Positions 47,001 through 58,529 of a stretch of DNA of 64,000 bases are shown here, piece by piece. The position numbers were made by a program, and so were the translations under genes. The notes under the pieces were generated by a model that saw nothing but the letters and a program-made list of their open reading frames with translations, did no database searches and had not been told where the DNA came from. The stretch comes from Beroe forskalii (taxonomy: Eukaryota; Ctenophora; Nuda; Beroida; Beroidae): contig WFMF01000145.1 in NCBI GenBank assembly GCA_011033025.1, positions 186,001-250,000 of the forward strand, written 5' to 3'. Within the stretch, counting starts at the first letter, position 1. The number at the start of each line of letters is the position of its first letter.

Positions 47001-50000
47001 GTCTCCTGATCCTACCTGACCTACAGCTGGCGTCTCCTGATCCTACCTGAGCATCGTGATCCTACCTGACCTAATGGCATCTTTTGATCCTACCTTACCT
47101 TGTGGTATCTGCTATCCTACCTGATCTACTGGCGTCTCCGGTTCCTACCTGACCTATAGCTGGTGTTTCCTGATCCTACCCGACCTACTGGCATCTCCCG
47201 ATCTTACCTGACCTACTGGCATCTCCTGATCCTACATGACCTACTGGCGTCTCCTGATCCTACCTGACCTACTGGCGTCTCCTGATCCTACCTGACCTAC
47301 TGGTGTCTCCTGCCTGATCCTTCATGACCTACTGGCGTCTCCTGATCTTGCTTAAACCACTGGTGACAACAACTTTTCTAATGACCCAGCTGATACTTCT
47401 TGTTTGGCCCACTGCTGTCTCTTAGCTGATCAAGTAACCCACTGGTGATTCTGACGTGATCTTCTGGCCAAATACCCTCTTAGTTACATGAACCAGATTC
47501 TGAACAGACCCTTGGCGTCATCCTTTTCAGACTCACTTCTCCCAGTGTTAATTACTCAATTATGACTTCACAGGACACGTTTAATCAACAAGTCGACTCT
47601 CGCAAGAAACTGGTGGCACTTGCCTGTCCCTTAGCCACACAGATGACCTTGCGACCTCGTGAAAGATATGCTGAGCATCAATAATCAAGCCTTGCTGACT
47701 GATGAAGCCTTTATCATTGCTTGGTGAATGGTGACTAAGTGCTTAGAAATAGAAATAGAAATAGAAATAGTTCATTACATTCAGATTACAGAAATAACGT
47801 AATGTCAGACCGAAAACCTTCTACTGGAAAATCTCCGAAATGTTTCAAAAGATAAGAATGATTCAGAAGTGTATGCAAAACTAGAGGTCCTAAATTCTAA
47901 AGCCAAGAAATACTGAAGTTAAAAAGGTAGAAAAGGATGGAATCTCAACTTAAATGAGGCCAAGGAAATAAATGCTTGAAGTGTCTACTAAAAAGTGGAA
48001 ATAAAGTTCCTGAGCCATATCCAATAAAGAAAAGTGTATAGAAGTCACAGACAGGATTGTCACAAAAATGTTTTCACTTGCTAATAAACTGTTGTATTAG
48101 TTTTTGACTTATGGATGTTGATTTGAGGAGGATCTTCCGGAAACCGGATCTTCATCAGTCCATGCACATATCGGGAGAAAGGCACCATGAGGTCTTTGTC
48201 AAAGAGTTCCTTCAGACGCAGTGGCTCCCACGACAGAAGTGCTGACTTGGCATGTTCCTGTAGTGCTTACAAACTGGTCTTCTGGCGATCAATGTGGCTG
48301 ACCTTTGTTAATCATAATTGAAGCAAAAGAATGATAAATTGCTCTCAACTGGCCGACCTTCATCTGGCGACCTTCACCTGGTGCCGTGTTGGTCCTTTCT
48401 TGCCCCCTTGTGACTCCCAGCTGACTCCCTGCAACACTTATCTGGCCCTCTGGTGACACTAGCCTGACCTCCTCATGAAGCCTTATCTCGCCCTGAGATG
48501 CGATGTAACGCTTGGTGAATCCTTGGCCCTTCGTCATCCGGCCTCTGGTGAACCAAGGACGACCTTTTGAAGGACCCTCGGGTCTTGACTAACCCCTACG
48601 TGATAATGAGTGGTCAGAGCGCTCTTGTTTAGACCAGTATGGCCTGATTCGATTGATCCTCTACTGTTCCTCTCTATTATCACTGCTGACCAAGGTCCCG
48701 GGCTATCTCATGATTTTCCGTTGTACCTTATCAAAAAGCACTGAGGGCTCTTAAAATGCTCCTCAAATGCTAATAAAGTCCTTAAAATAGTGATTTAAGC
48801 CATCTGTAATGATTAGAAACCATTGAGTATCAATGAGAACATGTAAATAAGACAAATAACACATTGGTGTGATATGTCCAAAAAGTTCAAAAAACCCAAC
48901 CCAGAAAAAACCAAAAAAAACCGAAAAAAACCAAAAAAAACCAAAAAAAACCAAAAAAAACCAAGCCCTACCCTAAATTTGCGATCTTGGGCTTGGTTTT
49001 TTTTGGTTTTTTTTGGTTTTTTTTGGGCTACAATCCCCCCACCAAGACAAAGTTAATGGGATTTCTAAAATTTAGAATATGATGAAAGTGAGAAATGAGA
49101 ATCTCAAATAAAATTTGAAGGTTTTCTTTGGCGATTTAACCGATTCTAAGTTCTAATGTGACTCTTCGGCAGGTAACCTCAGAAGACGTCCTGAGTACCC
49201 TGACCAGTATCGATGTCTCACTCCATGCCCTACCTACCTCAGTACAACACCTCATAGAAACGCAACACGAAAGCAATGTTACGTTGCCAGCAGAGCAACC
49301 TTTCAACCTGATTGTGGCATCCAACACGGTGAGAAAATATGGTTTATTCGCTGTTCCTAACACCGTAGTAATAAGGAAATGGTAATTGGCAATTGAATTT
49401 TTGAATTAGCGTTATCCTGCTATAATTTTATCTAGAATAATTTTGTTATTCGTCATTTTATTCCTACTGTAAGTAGCAGCAATGGTAATTATTTACTGGT
49501 TATGTTAAATTTCCTCAGTCCCTCACATTGTATTTCATTGAATATTATTTGAATGTTTAAAAGGATGAATTTTCATGAACAGAAAGGCCTTATAATTAAT
49601 GATTTGCCCACTTTTAATGCGATTTAGAATTCCTTTTCTTTTCATTTTCAATCCCTAAGCAGGTATAGTAATAATACAATACCAACTGAGCTTCCATTTT
49701 CATGCGGCCTGTAAATTGTAAACTTAACTTTGTAAATTGTAATTTTATTTAAAAATTATATCATACGATGGAGAGGTGACAAAATTGTATGTGCGAGTAA
49801 TAAAAATAAAATGTAGATTACACCTTGAATAGTGAATATATTATAATATTGCATTACATAAACTGTTAGGTTATTACTAATAGTGTTTTAATATTATATA
49901 AGAGCAAACCGACTGGTTTGCTCTTGAATGTTTAATTTTATCCTTCTTTTTGGAATGAATTTGGTAAATGCTTATATCTGTCTACATGGAGATCCAGAAG

Positions 50001-52329
50001 GCTTCAAAAGTTTGATCCATTTTTCATTCGCCCTGTATGTAGTAGTTGTGTCTTATTTGGTACCATTTAAAGCTATCAGATAGTTATAGTCAGAATCAGT
50101 ACAATGAAATCACCGTGTGAACCTATTATCAGATACTTTAAGTCTGTCAGAACCACGGAACATTGAATTAGTGGACAAATCCAAGCGCTCATGCCCAACG
50201 TAAAATGAACTTACAATGAAGCTCTGAGAGCTATATCTGTCTCCTGGCCGAAATGTGCTGAACCAAATAGAAAAGTTCGGAATAAGTAGTCTTGAAATCC
50301 TTTTTGTTACGAGAATAATTACATTGAAATGATATGACATTGCTTAACGATATATCAAATCTTCAGATTGCTATGGAAGTGGCTGGGAAGCAGGTTGAAG
50401 CTCTTGGTTTTACGCCCTACCTCATGTCAAACTCTCTATCCGGTGAAGCTAGGTACGTTTTAAAACATCCTTATACCTACTTTAGTGTACCTACTTTAGT
50501 ATACCTACTTTAGAATGTACAATATACTTATAAATCATGAAATTCGTTCGGATTTCCCTCATACGCATATTAATTATGTGACGTTTAAAATTCAAGTCTA
50601 CCTTATAGGTAGTGTGAGTTTCATGATTAATTCAGTCATTTAACATTCATTCCGAATATAAATGATTGTATCCGCCTAATAAACTGGTGGAGTATAAACA
50701 TTTTGTATTATCAGATACAGTATTCACGACATTCTAAAGTAATACTTGTAAGTGAGTGAACAGACTTTATAAGATGGTAGACGTTATATACAACAGCTAA
50801 CTGTTAATTCATAGCACTCCCGTAGTAGCTTAAAATCTAAAATGTCAAACCTGCAAATGTCCATTGTCTCCCAGAGAAGTTGCTACTGAACTGGCAGAGT
50901 CAGTGGTGCTCTCGACACATGATAGGACCTTCTCGCACATAGGAAATGATATGGTTCACAAAATACAGCATGCTATGACATCAGGTTTATGTTTGATTTG
51001 ATAATATACAGGCACATCTCAGAAATCAAGTAAGAAGAGTTCCGTTTGGTTTTGAAGGTCAATGTTTTTCAAGTTATTAAGACATCAAGATCAAGTTTTT
51101 AAGACAGTAATTGAAAAGATTTTAAAAATCAAGCGTTCTTGACCTTTTAATTTCAAGTTCTTTCAAAATTCGGGTACTGAGATTTGAAACCTCACGGACA
51201 CCTCATATATATATAAATATTGTTAGAACAAGCGAAACAACATAACTGAAATTGTTATAATATGTTATATTAAATTAGTCACATATTATTATTATGATGT
51301 TGCCCTACCGTTTCAATGGGAGTCTACGGGTGTTGTACTGGGCACGGCGTCTATCGTCTAGCGCCTCTCAATTGTAGAGTTTCAGGTCCATCATGGAATT
51401 ACGATTTTCATTGTGCGGACATCGCTCTTTTTGCCACTTTGGCTTGCCGCTGCCGGCTTGTTTCAAGTCCAACGCACCATGACCGTAACATTCAACCTAA
51501 CGGAGATGTCATGAGTACTGAGAACGCCCATTGACATCTCCAAACGACCGCCATTTGTACGCGCGTGATACTGATTTAAACCATGTGTATTTATGGTCCC
51601 ACACGGCTCAGAAATTTCAGTATGATTCTCATTCCTCGAACTCGCAACACCTTTTTTGTGACACCCGCCCCCATATCCATTGCTTGTCCAGGATATGAAA
51701 AGGTGTGTTTCATTTGGGGCGGGGAAACTACGGTAACTATCGTGGGTGACGGGGTCGGAGGCAGGTGTCAGGAAATGGGATTAGCAGCTCTAATAGCACT
51801 CGGTGAGTTAGCAAGGATGGTGTGATTTTCAGATAACTTCATGATTATTAGAAATAAGCTATATTCACATACCAAGTAATATATTTGATCTAGTTATATC
51901 TGGGGAATCAAAAACTTTGAAGTTCTGGTTTTGAATGCTGATAGATTCAGCTCAGCACTAGGTAGAGTTTGAAAGTTTGCTTCATAGTAGTGCTTTTGTA
52001 ATCGCAATATTCATCAATTCCACCTCAACTAAAACTAACTTATCTCAGGACGCCACCCAGTTCCCACCTCCTCCCTCCACCCTATGATTACAGTCGTTAT
52101 CACCAGTACGGATGGTCAGGACGGTCCTACGGACGCTAGTGGGGTCATTGTGTCCTGTAGCACTGCTCCGGAAGCAGAGAACCAAGGGCTGTCTCCCCTC
52201 TCGTATCTAGATCGGAATGATTCGTACACTTTCTTCAGTCAGCTTAATGGAGGAGATAACTTACTGAAGAGTGGTCTGACGGGTACTAATCTCATGGATA
52301 TTGTCATGGTGTTTGTCGAGTTCACCTAA
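35074..52329 (+). CDS. GLYCTK: D-glycerate 2-kinase (class II, MOFRL family), 11 exons
   Basis: It phosphorylates D-glycerate with ATP to 2-phosphoglycerate in serine and fructose catabolism. Exons: 35074-35162, 35368-35463, 42989-43079, 43302-43419, 44181-44278, 44868-45017, 49173-49328, 50367-50452, 50875-50984, 51692-51802 and 52049-52329. All phases agree and the total is 1386 nt (461 aa; the human protein is 523). Family motifs in order: GDRVFSLEKDVCVVGFGKA, LISGGGSALL, SLKGGGLA, SDVIGDP, ASGPTVP, VASNTIAMEVA, FIWGGETTV, STDGQDGPTDASG and LTGTNLMD. The start ATG gives MFKKLTQNIIECL, which aligns with the family N-terminus; an upstream exon is possible because CTATAG precedes it. Intron 2 (7.5 kb) holds an antisense transporter gene and ends in an amplified splice-acceptor array. 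Intron 6 holds a 4.0-kb transposon. The region after SVPHSG is about 15 residues shorter than in human. Confidence 0.9.
35987..37890 (-). CDS. SLC18B1-like major facilitator transporter, nested in GLYCTK intron 2
   Basis: Two exons on the minus strand, 37890-37647 and 37200-35987, phase 1 junction, 485 aa. The junction reads AADNQISGFVYGLFKANYIVG, matching the TM1-TM2 turn of SLC18B1-type carriers (IIGMIFGCFALFE in human). About 12 hydrophobic segments are visible: one in exon 1 (WALFLIALCCFITNTCF) and the rest in exon 2. They include GTYYLGAVIPHGVVPVVANI and SSLWIAGNGLAYALGAYLAG, the equivalents of the GPxxGG and MWSIGA regions of the family. The tail ends in SYSSLSSN. SLC18B1 is a vesicular polyamine carrier in mammals; the substrate here is inferred only. 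The first ATG (37890) gives a ~30-residue N-tail; a second in-frame Met (MATRSHEK) is an alternative. Being wholly inside an intron of GLYCTK on the opposite strand, it must have its own promoter. Confidence 0.82.
37973..38923. mobile_element. 951-bp mariner-type fold-back element
   Basis: CAGGGTGCGCCAAAAGTCTT at 37973 and its complement ending at 38923 are flanked by TA on both sides, the Tc1/mariner target. The inverted arms extend roughly 390 bp through TTGCTATGGAAACTCGTG-like repeats, leaving a short unique centre. There is no coding capacity. It lies just upstream of the nested SLC18B1-like gene. Confidence 0.85.
38926..41490. other. Rest of GLYCTK intron 2, scattered repeat fragments
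   Basis: Fragments related to elements elsewhere: a GC palindrome with GTAACCCCC near 40180, an E-box-type repeat at 40590-40755 related to 5680-5995, and a GGGGGTTACTACGACGACC fragment at 40877. No exon seen. Confidence 0.45.
41552..41998. repeat. 47-bp direct duplication flanking a palindromic 17-bp repeat
   Basis: TGGCAATCCACAACGCTGTT and the following 27 bases (to GGGATTTTC) occur at 41552 and again at 41952. After the first copy come about five units of GTCGGACAAATGTCCGT (41600-41725), each containing the palindrome CGGACAAATGTCCG. After the second copy the splice-acceptor array begins. Confidence 0.8.
41995..43009 (+). repeat. ~32-bp minisatellite built from the GLYCTK exon 3 splice acceptor
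   Basis: Roughly 29 units, each made of TTTCCCCTCAG followed by GTTGCTAGGAGATAAGATC and AG. The array is broken once (42800-42885) by unrelated sequence. The last unit is the genuine 3' splice site and first 20 nt of GLYCTK exon 3 (acceptor AG at 42987-42988). Many upstream units encode the same LLGDKI as the exon, with synonymous changes such as CTT for CTA. Confidence 0.88.
43420..44180. other. GLYCTK intron 4
   Basis: 761 bp, AT-rich, no further feature seen. Confidence 0.6.
45048..49040 (-). mobile_element. Complete GGGGGGATTGTAG-family TIR element, copy 2 (3993 bp), in GLYCTK intron 6
   Basis: Six G at 45048 and six C ending at 49040, flanked by ACCAA (45043-45047 and 49041-49045). It is the reverse complement of 14983-18628 with a longer minisatellite, and it shares the same unique segment (AAGATCCGGTTTCCGGAAGA type), (TAGAAA)n run and subterminal CCAAAAAAAACC hairpins. 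The donor of exon 6 lies 30 bp upstream and the acceptor of exon 7 about 130 bp downstream, so splicing signals are untouched. Confidence 0.88.
45650..47400. repeat. Minisatellite of the second GGGGGGATTGTAG element
   Basis: Mostly TCTCCTGATCCTACCTGACC orientation, with an inverted block from about 46520 to 46697. It is bounded by the same palindromic switch points (CCTCCTAAATTAGGAGG, GATTAGGAGTCCTAATC) seen in copy 1. Confidence 0.9.
49329..50366. other. GLYCTK intron 7
   Basis: About 1.0 kb, AT-rich. Nothing recognised. Confidence 0.6.
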
Positions 52330-52591
52330 TGTATACAATGGAGGTGATTTTTTGGGAAGGATACATTTTAATGTGGATTATTGGTCGTTGGCAGCGCTCT
52401 AGCCTCTATTTTACAGTTTTTATCTCAGCTACATTTAAAAAGTATTTTATGTTCCAGCCGATTGTGTGTTAATTTTGATTGAATTTTCAAACATTGAAAC
52501 ATTCGTTTTTAACCCTTTTTAAATCGATTGTTTTATTTTCAATTATTGTATCTATTGTGTTTCACTGAATGAATTCATCGATAATTGAATA

Positions 52592-52663
52592 CAGGTGCGT
52601 CCTAATAAACGTTACAAAAGTAAAGAGCTGTAGCTTTTGTAACGTTTATTATGACTCACCCGG
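52592..52663. repeat. Miniature TA-flanked hairpin 3' of GLYCTK
   Basis: CAGGTGCGTCCTAATAAACG then TTACAAAAG (52592-52620) is mirrored at 52633-52661 with few mismatches, and TA lies on each side. It resembles a 72-bp mariner-type MITE. As a hairpin in the probable 3' UTR it may also fold in the mRNA. Confidence 0.6.
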
Positions 52664-52901
52664 TATTATGTTGGAAATTATATAGCTCCATACTACAAAC
52701 CCAACTCATCACTTTTTCTTTTATTTGTTAAATTTCAATGATCAAAGTGAATACCTTGACTTGAGGGAAGTTATTTTTTCAGCTCTAAAACCTTAAACTG
52801 TAATTCTAAACAGAATTAAACATAATTATTAGCCAATAGCTAATACTGAATTATCTCAATCTGCTAACCCACCACATACTGAGTAGCAAGGTGTTTTGTT
52901 G

Positions 52902-54949
52902 ATGAGTGATTCTAATCCACCTGACAACACGACACCAACCTCCGACCCTTCAGACCCTCCAGCCTCCTCCCAGACTTCTGACACCAACCCTCCTCCCGCC
53001 ATTGACACCCCATCAGCCACCATTGACACCCCTGCCATCGACACTGCGCAGCTTGCCAGCGAACTCACCAAAACTATCGTAAAAACGTTAGAGCCGGGCG
53101 CCGAAACCGGCACCGCATTCGTTCCCACATCAGACCCAGGCCCCGAGGTCAAGTTTAAGTTGGTGTACAACAAGCAGAATTATGAGATTGTGTTGGGGGA
53201 GAATCAAACGGTGAGGGAGCTTAAGGACTATATTGAGGGGTTAACTAAGCTCCCGCGGTCAATGCAGAAACTCATGTTCAAAGGTTAGTCGGTCTGGTTC
53301 TCTAACTATCGTGCTTACCAAGCTATCGTCCCTACCAACTTGCCAAGAAGAAGTTAATTATTGATCAACTTCTTCTGTTTAGCATCTTATCGAACTTTTC
53401 AAATCCCAACTTCTACCCAGCATTCCTGACGATCGCCCACCAGTTCCCCATCTAACTTCCTTTTTAAAACCAGGTCTTGTTAAGGACGACACGAAGACAC
53501 TCAAAGATCTGAAAGTGGTGAAGAACAGTAAGATGATGCTGGTCGGAACCACCATGTCTGATTTAGTGGCTGTCACCACGAAACCTTCCTCATCAGAGAT
53601 AGCTGCCTCCACCGCATCAGTCCCAAAGAGGGAACCTCTCTGCAAACAGAAGGTAATTTTCACAATGACGGAGCAATTAAGATTCAAACACAAGAAAATA
53701 ATTTGCCATAATCGAATTTGTGTTGTATTTGGATGGCGCGAAGGACTTTTGGTAGATCAATCCGCGCGCACGCGCATTTTTATTGCAAATTTTGTGGATT
53801 TCTTGAAGCTATTATCTGATAGTGGTATGAAAATATTCGCACACGTTCCAGTATTACATCATCCGACGGCATTGAAGACAGTGAAAGAATGATATAGGGG
53901 CGTGGTGATTGGGTACCACCTGGTACTGCGCAGTCATTGGTCAATATTGTGAACTATATTTAGAAGTCTTATTTTCTGACAACAATGGTTGTCAGAAACC
54001 ATTGTTGTAAGGGACCAGTTTTTAACGAACTAATCTTGGATTCTATTATAAATTGTTTACTTCTATGATGAGTTTCAGTGTCAACTTTCATTTACAAGCG
54101 GAACGTTCATTCCAGCAAACTGACAAACACAATTCATTCAATCGTACGAGTTTTCAACTAACGACATTAGCCAATAGCCATTGCCCCAACCCAATTTAGT
54201 GTCGTTAAGTGGAGCACTGAAAAGTTCGTTCCCATCCCCATTGCAGCAACCAAATCAACCTCCCAGGTCCACCAGAAGGTGCTGGAGAAGGGTAAGCCTG
54301 AGGATGCAATGCCTGGTGTGCTGGGGGTGAAGGAACCTCTCCCTTCCACGCCCCTCAATGGTATGATCAACAAAACGGGCGGAAAAGTCAGATTAACTTT
54401 CAAACTGGAAGAAGATTCCTTATGGATTGGAACTAAAGGTTGGTAACATATGATATTATATGTTAGTTTTGAAACGTTATTCCTCTCAAATTACAGTAGG
54501 TGACACCTGAGAAGCATGACTGTGCTGTGTCCGTTTCCAAGCACAATTCTTGCATTGATATGTCAATTCATCCCTTCAGCCAGAACAGAAAAGATAAGTA
54601 TGAGCAGTATAAGAAATGTTCTCAGTGAGAAAATAGAAGACCATCCTGAATACCATATCCTGGTAAGTCTAGGACTAAGTAAGAGGTTAAATAGAGCAAA
54701 GTAGTATTAGCTAAGTAGGCCTTCCGCATGGTGGAATCTACCTATTTGACTAATAATTGATGCGCAATAAACACAGCGATCCCAATATACCACTCTTTTG
54801 ATTCAACTGAATTTCAACCTTCCCTCATGTCCCAGGGTGTACAGCTAGGACCGACAGAACTTTCCACATATTGGATCTACTGGGTCCCCACCCAATACGT
54901 CGACGCAGTCAAAGACACCATCTTAGGAAAGTGGCAAACTTTCTTTTGA
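52902..54949 (+). CDS. UBFD1: Ubiquitin family domain-containing protein 1, 5 exons
   Basis: Exons 52902-53283, 53474-53652, 54267-54438, 54580-54662 and 54836-54949 total 930 nt, 309 aa, the same length as the human protein. An N-terminal ~85-residue Pro/Ser/Thr/Asp-rich tail precedes a ubiquitin-like domain (VKFKLVYNKQNYEIVLGENQ, ELKDYIEGLTKLPRSMQKLM, then TLKDLKVVKNSKMMLVGTT). The signature C-terminal part follows: KREPLCKQKVHQKVLEKGKP, PLNGMINKTGGKVRLTFKLE, LWIGTK and YWIYWVPTQYVDAVKDTIL. Human UBFD1 binds polyubiquitin and has been linked to NF-kB regulation; its role is otherwise poorly known. The start ATG at 52902 gives MSDSNPPDNT. All exon joins keep frame with family identity across them. 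It begins about 570 bp after the GLYCTK stop on the same strand. Confidence 0.93.
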
Positions 54950-55918
54950 TCAATAGAATTTAGGAGATTTTATTTGATTCGTGTTGATAATAAGCTCTAC
55001 TGCACTTGAATTTGCAATACCCGGGACAAGTTTTGTTTTGGATCCAGCTTGAAAATTTTTCTCTCTTTTTTGTTATTTAATTAGTAGGATGTCACCCTAC
55101 CCACGCGCACTTTTTTCCTAGTCTGCAATATGACCCTCCAAATTTGCGAGTGTTGCGCGCTAGGGATGGGAGAAATCCATCTATTATTTCCATTGCTCTT
55201 CGCAAAGTTTTTATTATGGTTAATAATAATATCTCGGTTCACTCATATAATTGAGATCCTCTTTAACTTATGAAGTAAATAATATGAAGTATTTATAGAA
55301 TATATTAAGCAAGCTTTTTACTCAAGTTTCAGATTCATTACTGTGATTTAGATATAGGATAAAACCATAAACTGATAAATTTACATCAAGGATCATCTTC
55401 CTTGCACAACTCTAAGATTTACATACATACATATTTACAAAATATCTGAAAACAAATCATTTTAAATTAATTTAAAACACAATTCATGCATCTTTTAATT
55501 GTGCTTTAATGGGTTATAACGCCAGCAACGTTTTAGTTCATCGATATTTCTACCATGAATATTAAAACTTAAGTTAAGCTACACATTCTGAAGTTTGCTC
55601 ACATATCAACTGTTGCAAGGACGATGTATGATGCCTAAAAAGAGTCTTCCACCATCCTATTTCCTTCCCTCGCTGTTCCCTCATCCCTCACTCCTTCCCC
55701 CTCGCTCTTCCCATCCTCCTCCCCTCGTGTCTACATGTTCTGAAGAGTGGCTCCTCCCCTCTTCTTTCCTCCCAACACCTCGTTTATCTTCTACATGTTC
55801 TGGAGGGTGGCTCCTATCCACTGGAGAGGTGCTGTAGCTCGGATCATGCTCTCCAGGTTTGCTGTAGGTCGGGAGAAGTGGAGTGCGTTGACTGGCATCC
55901 GACATCCTGTGACAACTT
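54950..55918. other. Spacer between UBFD1 and a convergent minus-strand gene
   Basis: Contains the UBFD1 3' flank and a purine/pyrimidine-asymmetric stretch (55655-55810) with CTACATGTTCTG repeated twice. No exon supported. Confidence 0.4.
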
Positions 55919-56847
55919 TTAAAACTCACTGGGGTGACAAACTGATGGGAATAGACCACAACCATTTTCTGCTCGGGAAAATGCTATGTTCAATGATTTC
56001 TCACCGAACTTTGCTTTAAAAGGAAGGCCGAATGTTAACTTTAAATGGCTTGATATTTAATCATAAATATCATTTAAAAAAGCTATGAACATTGAGCCAA
56101 TAGGGTGGAAACTCTCTTTGGCGTTGAATAGCAGATTAACGAGACAATAAATATCCTAAATTTGATAGCATAACCATGATCAGCCTATGAGAATGTGTAA
56201 CAGCGTAGATACAATAAAATGGAGTGAATCAATCCTCAGAGTAATTGGGTGAAATGAATATTAATAAAAACTGTAATAATTTCCGAACTTATCCTTACCT
56301 AGCACTGTATTCTTGGAGCCGAACTGTCCATAAGACTTGACTTTTGTATCAGCAGTCTGCATGTTTCCCTGCTGCCAGTATTGGAAGCCTGACTCGGCCC
56401 TGGCCTTGGCAGTGTTCTTAGGTCGAGGCCGACGTTTGCCAGGTTTGTGCGTGTTTTCAAAGTAAGATTTGGTGCCGAGGGCCGACGAAACATTGTGATG
56501 GAAGTCCGAGAGAGATTTTAGACGCTTAGAAACCTGGAAATATAAGTATTTTGATTATAAAGGGTCCATATCCTATCAGCTATGTCCAATATGCAACGCA
56601 AATTGACCGTTTATTAACAAGGATTAAGAACAACCGACTGCTTCCTAAAATCACCCCAAACACACACCTCCGGGTTGGGTTTGAACTCCTTCTTGACAGA
56701 CGGCACAGAGACCAGGTTGTCACAGTAAGACACGATGTAGCCGTTGGGCATCTGGTGACGGGTGAAGCTCCGTGAGCCACTGGAAGGGGTTTTCTGGAGC
56801 GGGGGAAGGGTGTACACCCGGTCCGCTAAAGGGTCGTCGGGTTTCAT
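55919..56847 (-). CDS. Small uncharacterised protein, about 154 aa, 3 exons
   Basis: Exons on the minus strand: 56847-56668 (ATG, phase 0 out), 56533-56299 (phase 1 out) and a tentative last exon 55968-55919. Exon 1 reads MKPDDPLADRVYTLPPLQKT and then RHQMPNGYIVSYCDNLVSVP. Exon 2 reads VSKRLKSLSDFHHNVSSALG and then GTKSYFENTHKPGKRRP, FQYWQQGNM and SYGQFGSKNTVL. The protein is hydrophilic, Pro/Lys/Tyr-rich and lacks signal or membrane segments. In character it resembles small axonemal microtubule-associated proteins, but I do not recognise the family and claim no function. Exons 1 and 2 have good splice sites (GTGTGT and GTAAGG donors, TATATTTCCAG acceptor); exon 3 rests on phase and a modest acceptor only. 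Confidence 0.6.
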
Positions 56848-58529
56848 GGCTTCTCAATAAGAGAAAGAGGGATTGATATTGCGTGGTACTATAATATAGG
56901 GAGTAGAAACTAAGAATGCATCCAAATTTTAGATAGCAGGTTAGAACTATGAAAAGTCGCTCGTTGCACATTTAAACTATAGCGAGTACCGATTAAACAT
57001 GTATTAAATGTTTATTATCCCAAGTTATTAGTAGAAATCTGAGGAATTGGACATAAAGTTTAAAATTCACGAAACAAATTGAAATGTCCACTAAATACAG
57101 AATACAGATACATGAAGGCAAGATATTTGGAAACTAGTTTTTGAGACAAACTGCAATCACTACAGTACTGAACATAATGGAGATGGAGAGTGTATGTTGA
57201 TAGTGTCATGCATAGCGATGTTAAGCTTGCTAAGACAGAGTTATCACGTGACTTATGATATATCGAACTCAGCCAGCACACGGTTGCAAATGATGTCATC
57301 ATCATGCTTTTAGATGGTAAATTGGTGTCATTAAACCGCCTATTTCTCTTGATCGGTTCCTAATATAATACAGAGCTAAGGAGGTGGTGTATTATAATGT
57401 GTGGCAGCGTGGCTATATGTGCTGTGTACGAAACTTGATTCTAGCAACTCTGGGGTATTGAATATTTGTGAGGTGCAAGCGGCCAGAACAAGGATTTGCA
57501 GGTATTTTAATATTATGGTATGGATTTGTAATGGAATTTATGAAAATTAATGAAATGTCAGTAGAAATAATGGGTTATTAGTAATACTAGAATGGTTCAT
57601 TGCTTTAGTCATGTGACGGTGAGCGATCTGGATGCAATATGCTGCAGAATTCTGAGTGTTGTTATAAAAGATAGTTCGGTCTTTGCTAAGAATTTAGATA
57701 GAGTTCCATTACTACCAAAACTAAGGTCGCAGTTACGGAAGAGAATCAGGTATGGATTTTTATAAGGAAGGGGAAGTATTAAATCATTCTCTGGTAGTGG
57801 TACTCGAATACTTGAGTACTCGCCATTAAGATCTGAATTATGGGTACTCTGGTTATATGCACCAACCCACAAACCAATTTATTAATACGTCACTACTTAT
57901 CAGCTACAATCAAGCCCATTACGTTTAATCACCCATAATAGTAACAGATATATCCCACCACTATTATATAGCGCCAAATCTCCAATAGTCCAATATCGGT
58001 AATAACTTAAAACCATTCTCTGAATCTCTGAATTCCCAGGTCCCTGGCTCCTAAGTCCTACCGTACTGAAGATCGTGTGTGATTGACAGAGTGTTGACAT
58101 CAACTGAACACTCTAAACCCTGGTGATGACGTCACCAATTGAACACTCTAAACTCCCCACCATCCTGACGCAGTCTGTATCCAGTAGTACTTACCACCAG
58201 CCGCTCCTAGCTGCCGCCTGCTCCCCCCTGTGTTTGACTGGTCACATGACCCAGTCCTGCCACCCCATTGGTCGCTGCCTCCCTCCCCCTGCATGCTGAT
58301 TGGATGGAATTAAAGTGTGACAAGCACTCCCAGGGTTACTAATTTCTAGTTTTTACCTAACTCTCCCAGAGTTGATTGATTTCCAAACGAGTTTTAAACT
58401 CCATAAATTAGCGCCCCGGGCGGTTCACGGGGTCAAACCCATTGTCTCGTCCACGTGACTTTACCACCATTCAAAACACTTTAAATACCGTCTTAAATCC
58501 TGTACAAATCATATTCCTTGCCTCCACAG
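56848..58529. other. 5' region of the minus-strand gene
   Basis: Mostly AT-rich without exons. A GC-richer patch at 58140-58320 has two ATTGG (CCAAT on the minus strand) and is listed as a candidate promoter. Confidence 0.4.
58230..58315 (-). promoter_or_regulatory. Candidate CCAAT-box promoter
   Basis: ATTGG at 58267-58271 and 58299-58303 in a pyrimidine-rich, GC-richer patch. Spacing of about 30 bp between CCAAT boxes is typical of NF-Y promoters. It could serve the minus-strand gene or a plus-strand transcript including the exon-like block at 58530. Confidence 0.28.

Noticed and set aside
48763..49056. Phe/Gly/Trp-rich and Lys/Pro-rich small frames (also at 14884-15250 and 45100)
   Set aside because: They translate the CCAAAAAAAACC subterminal runs of the GGGGGGATTGTAG elements.
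51583..51691. Upstream extension of GLYCTK exon 10
   Set aside because: The frame is open but the phase-1 junction with exon 9 only works at 51692 (TTGTCCAG acceptor), giving the family-like YEKVCFIWGGETTV.
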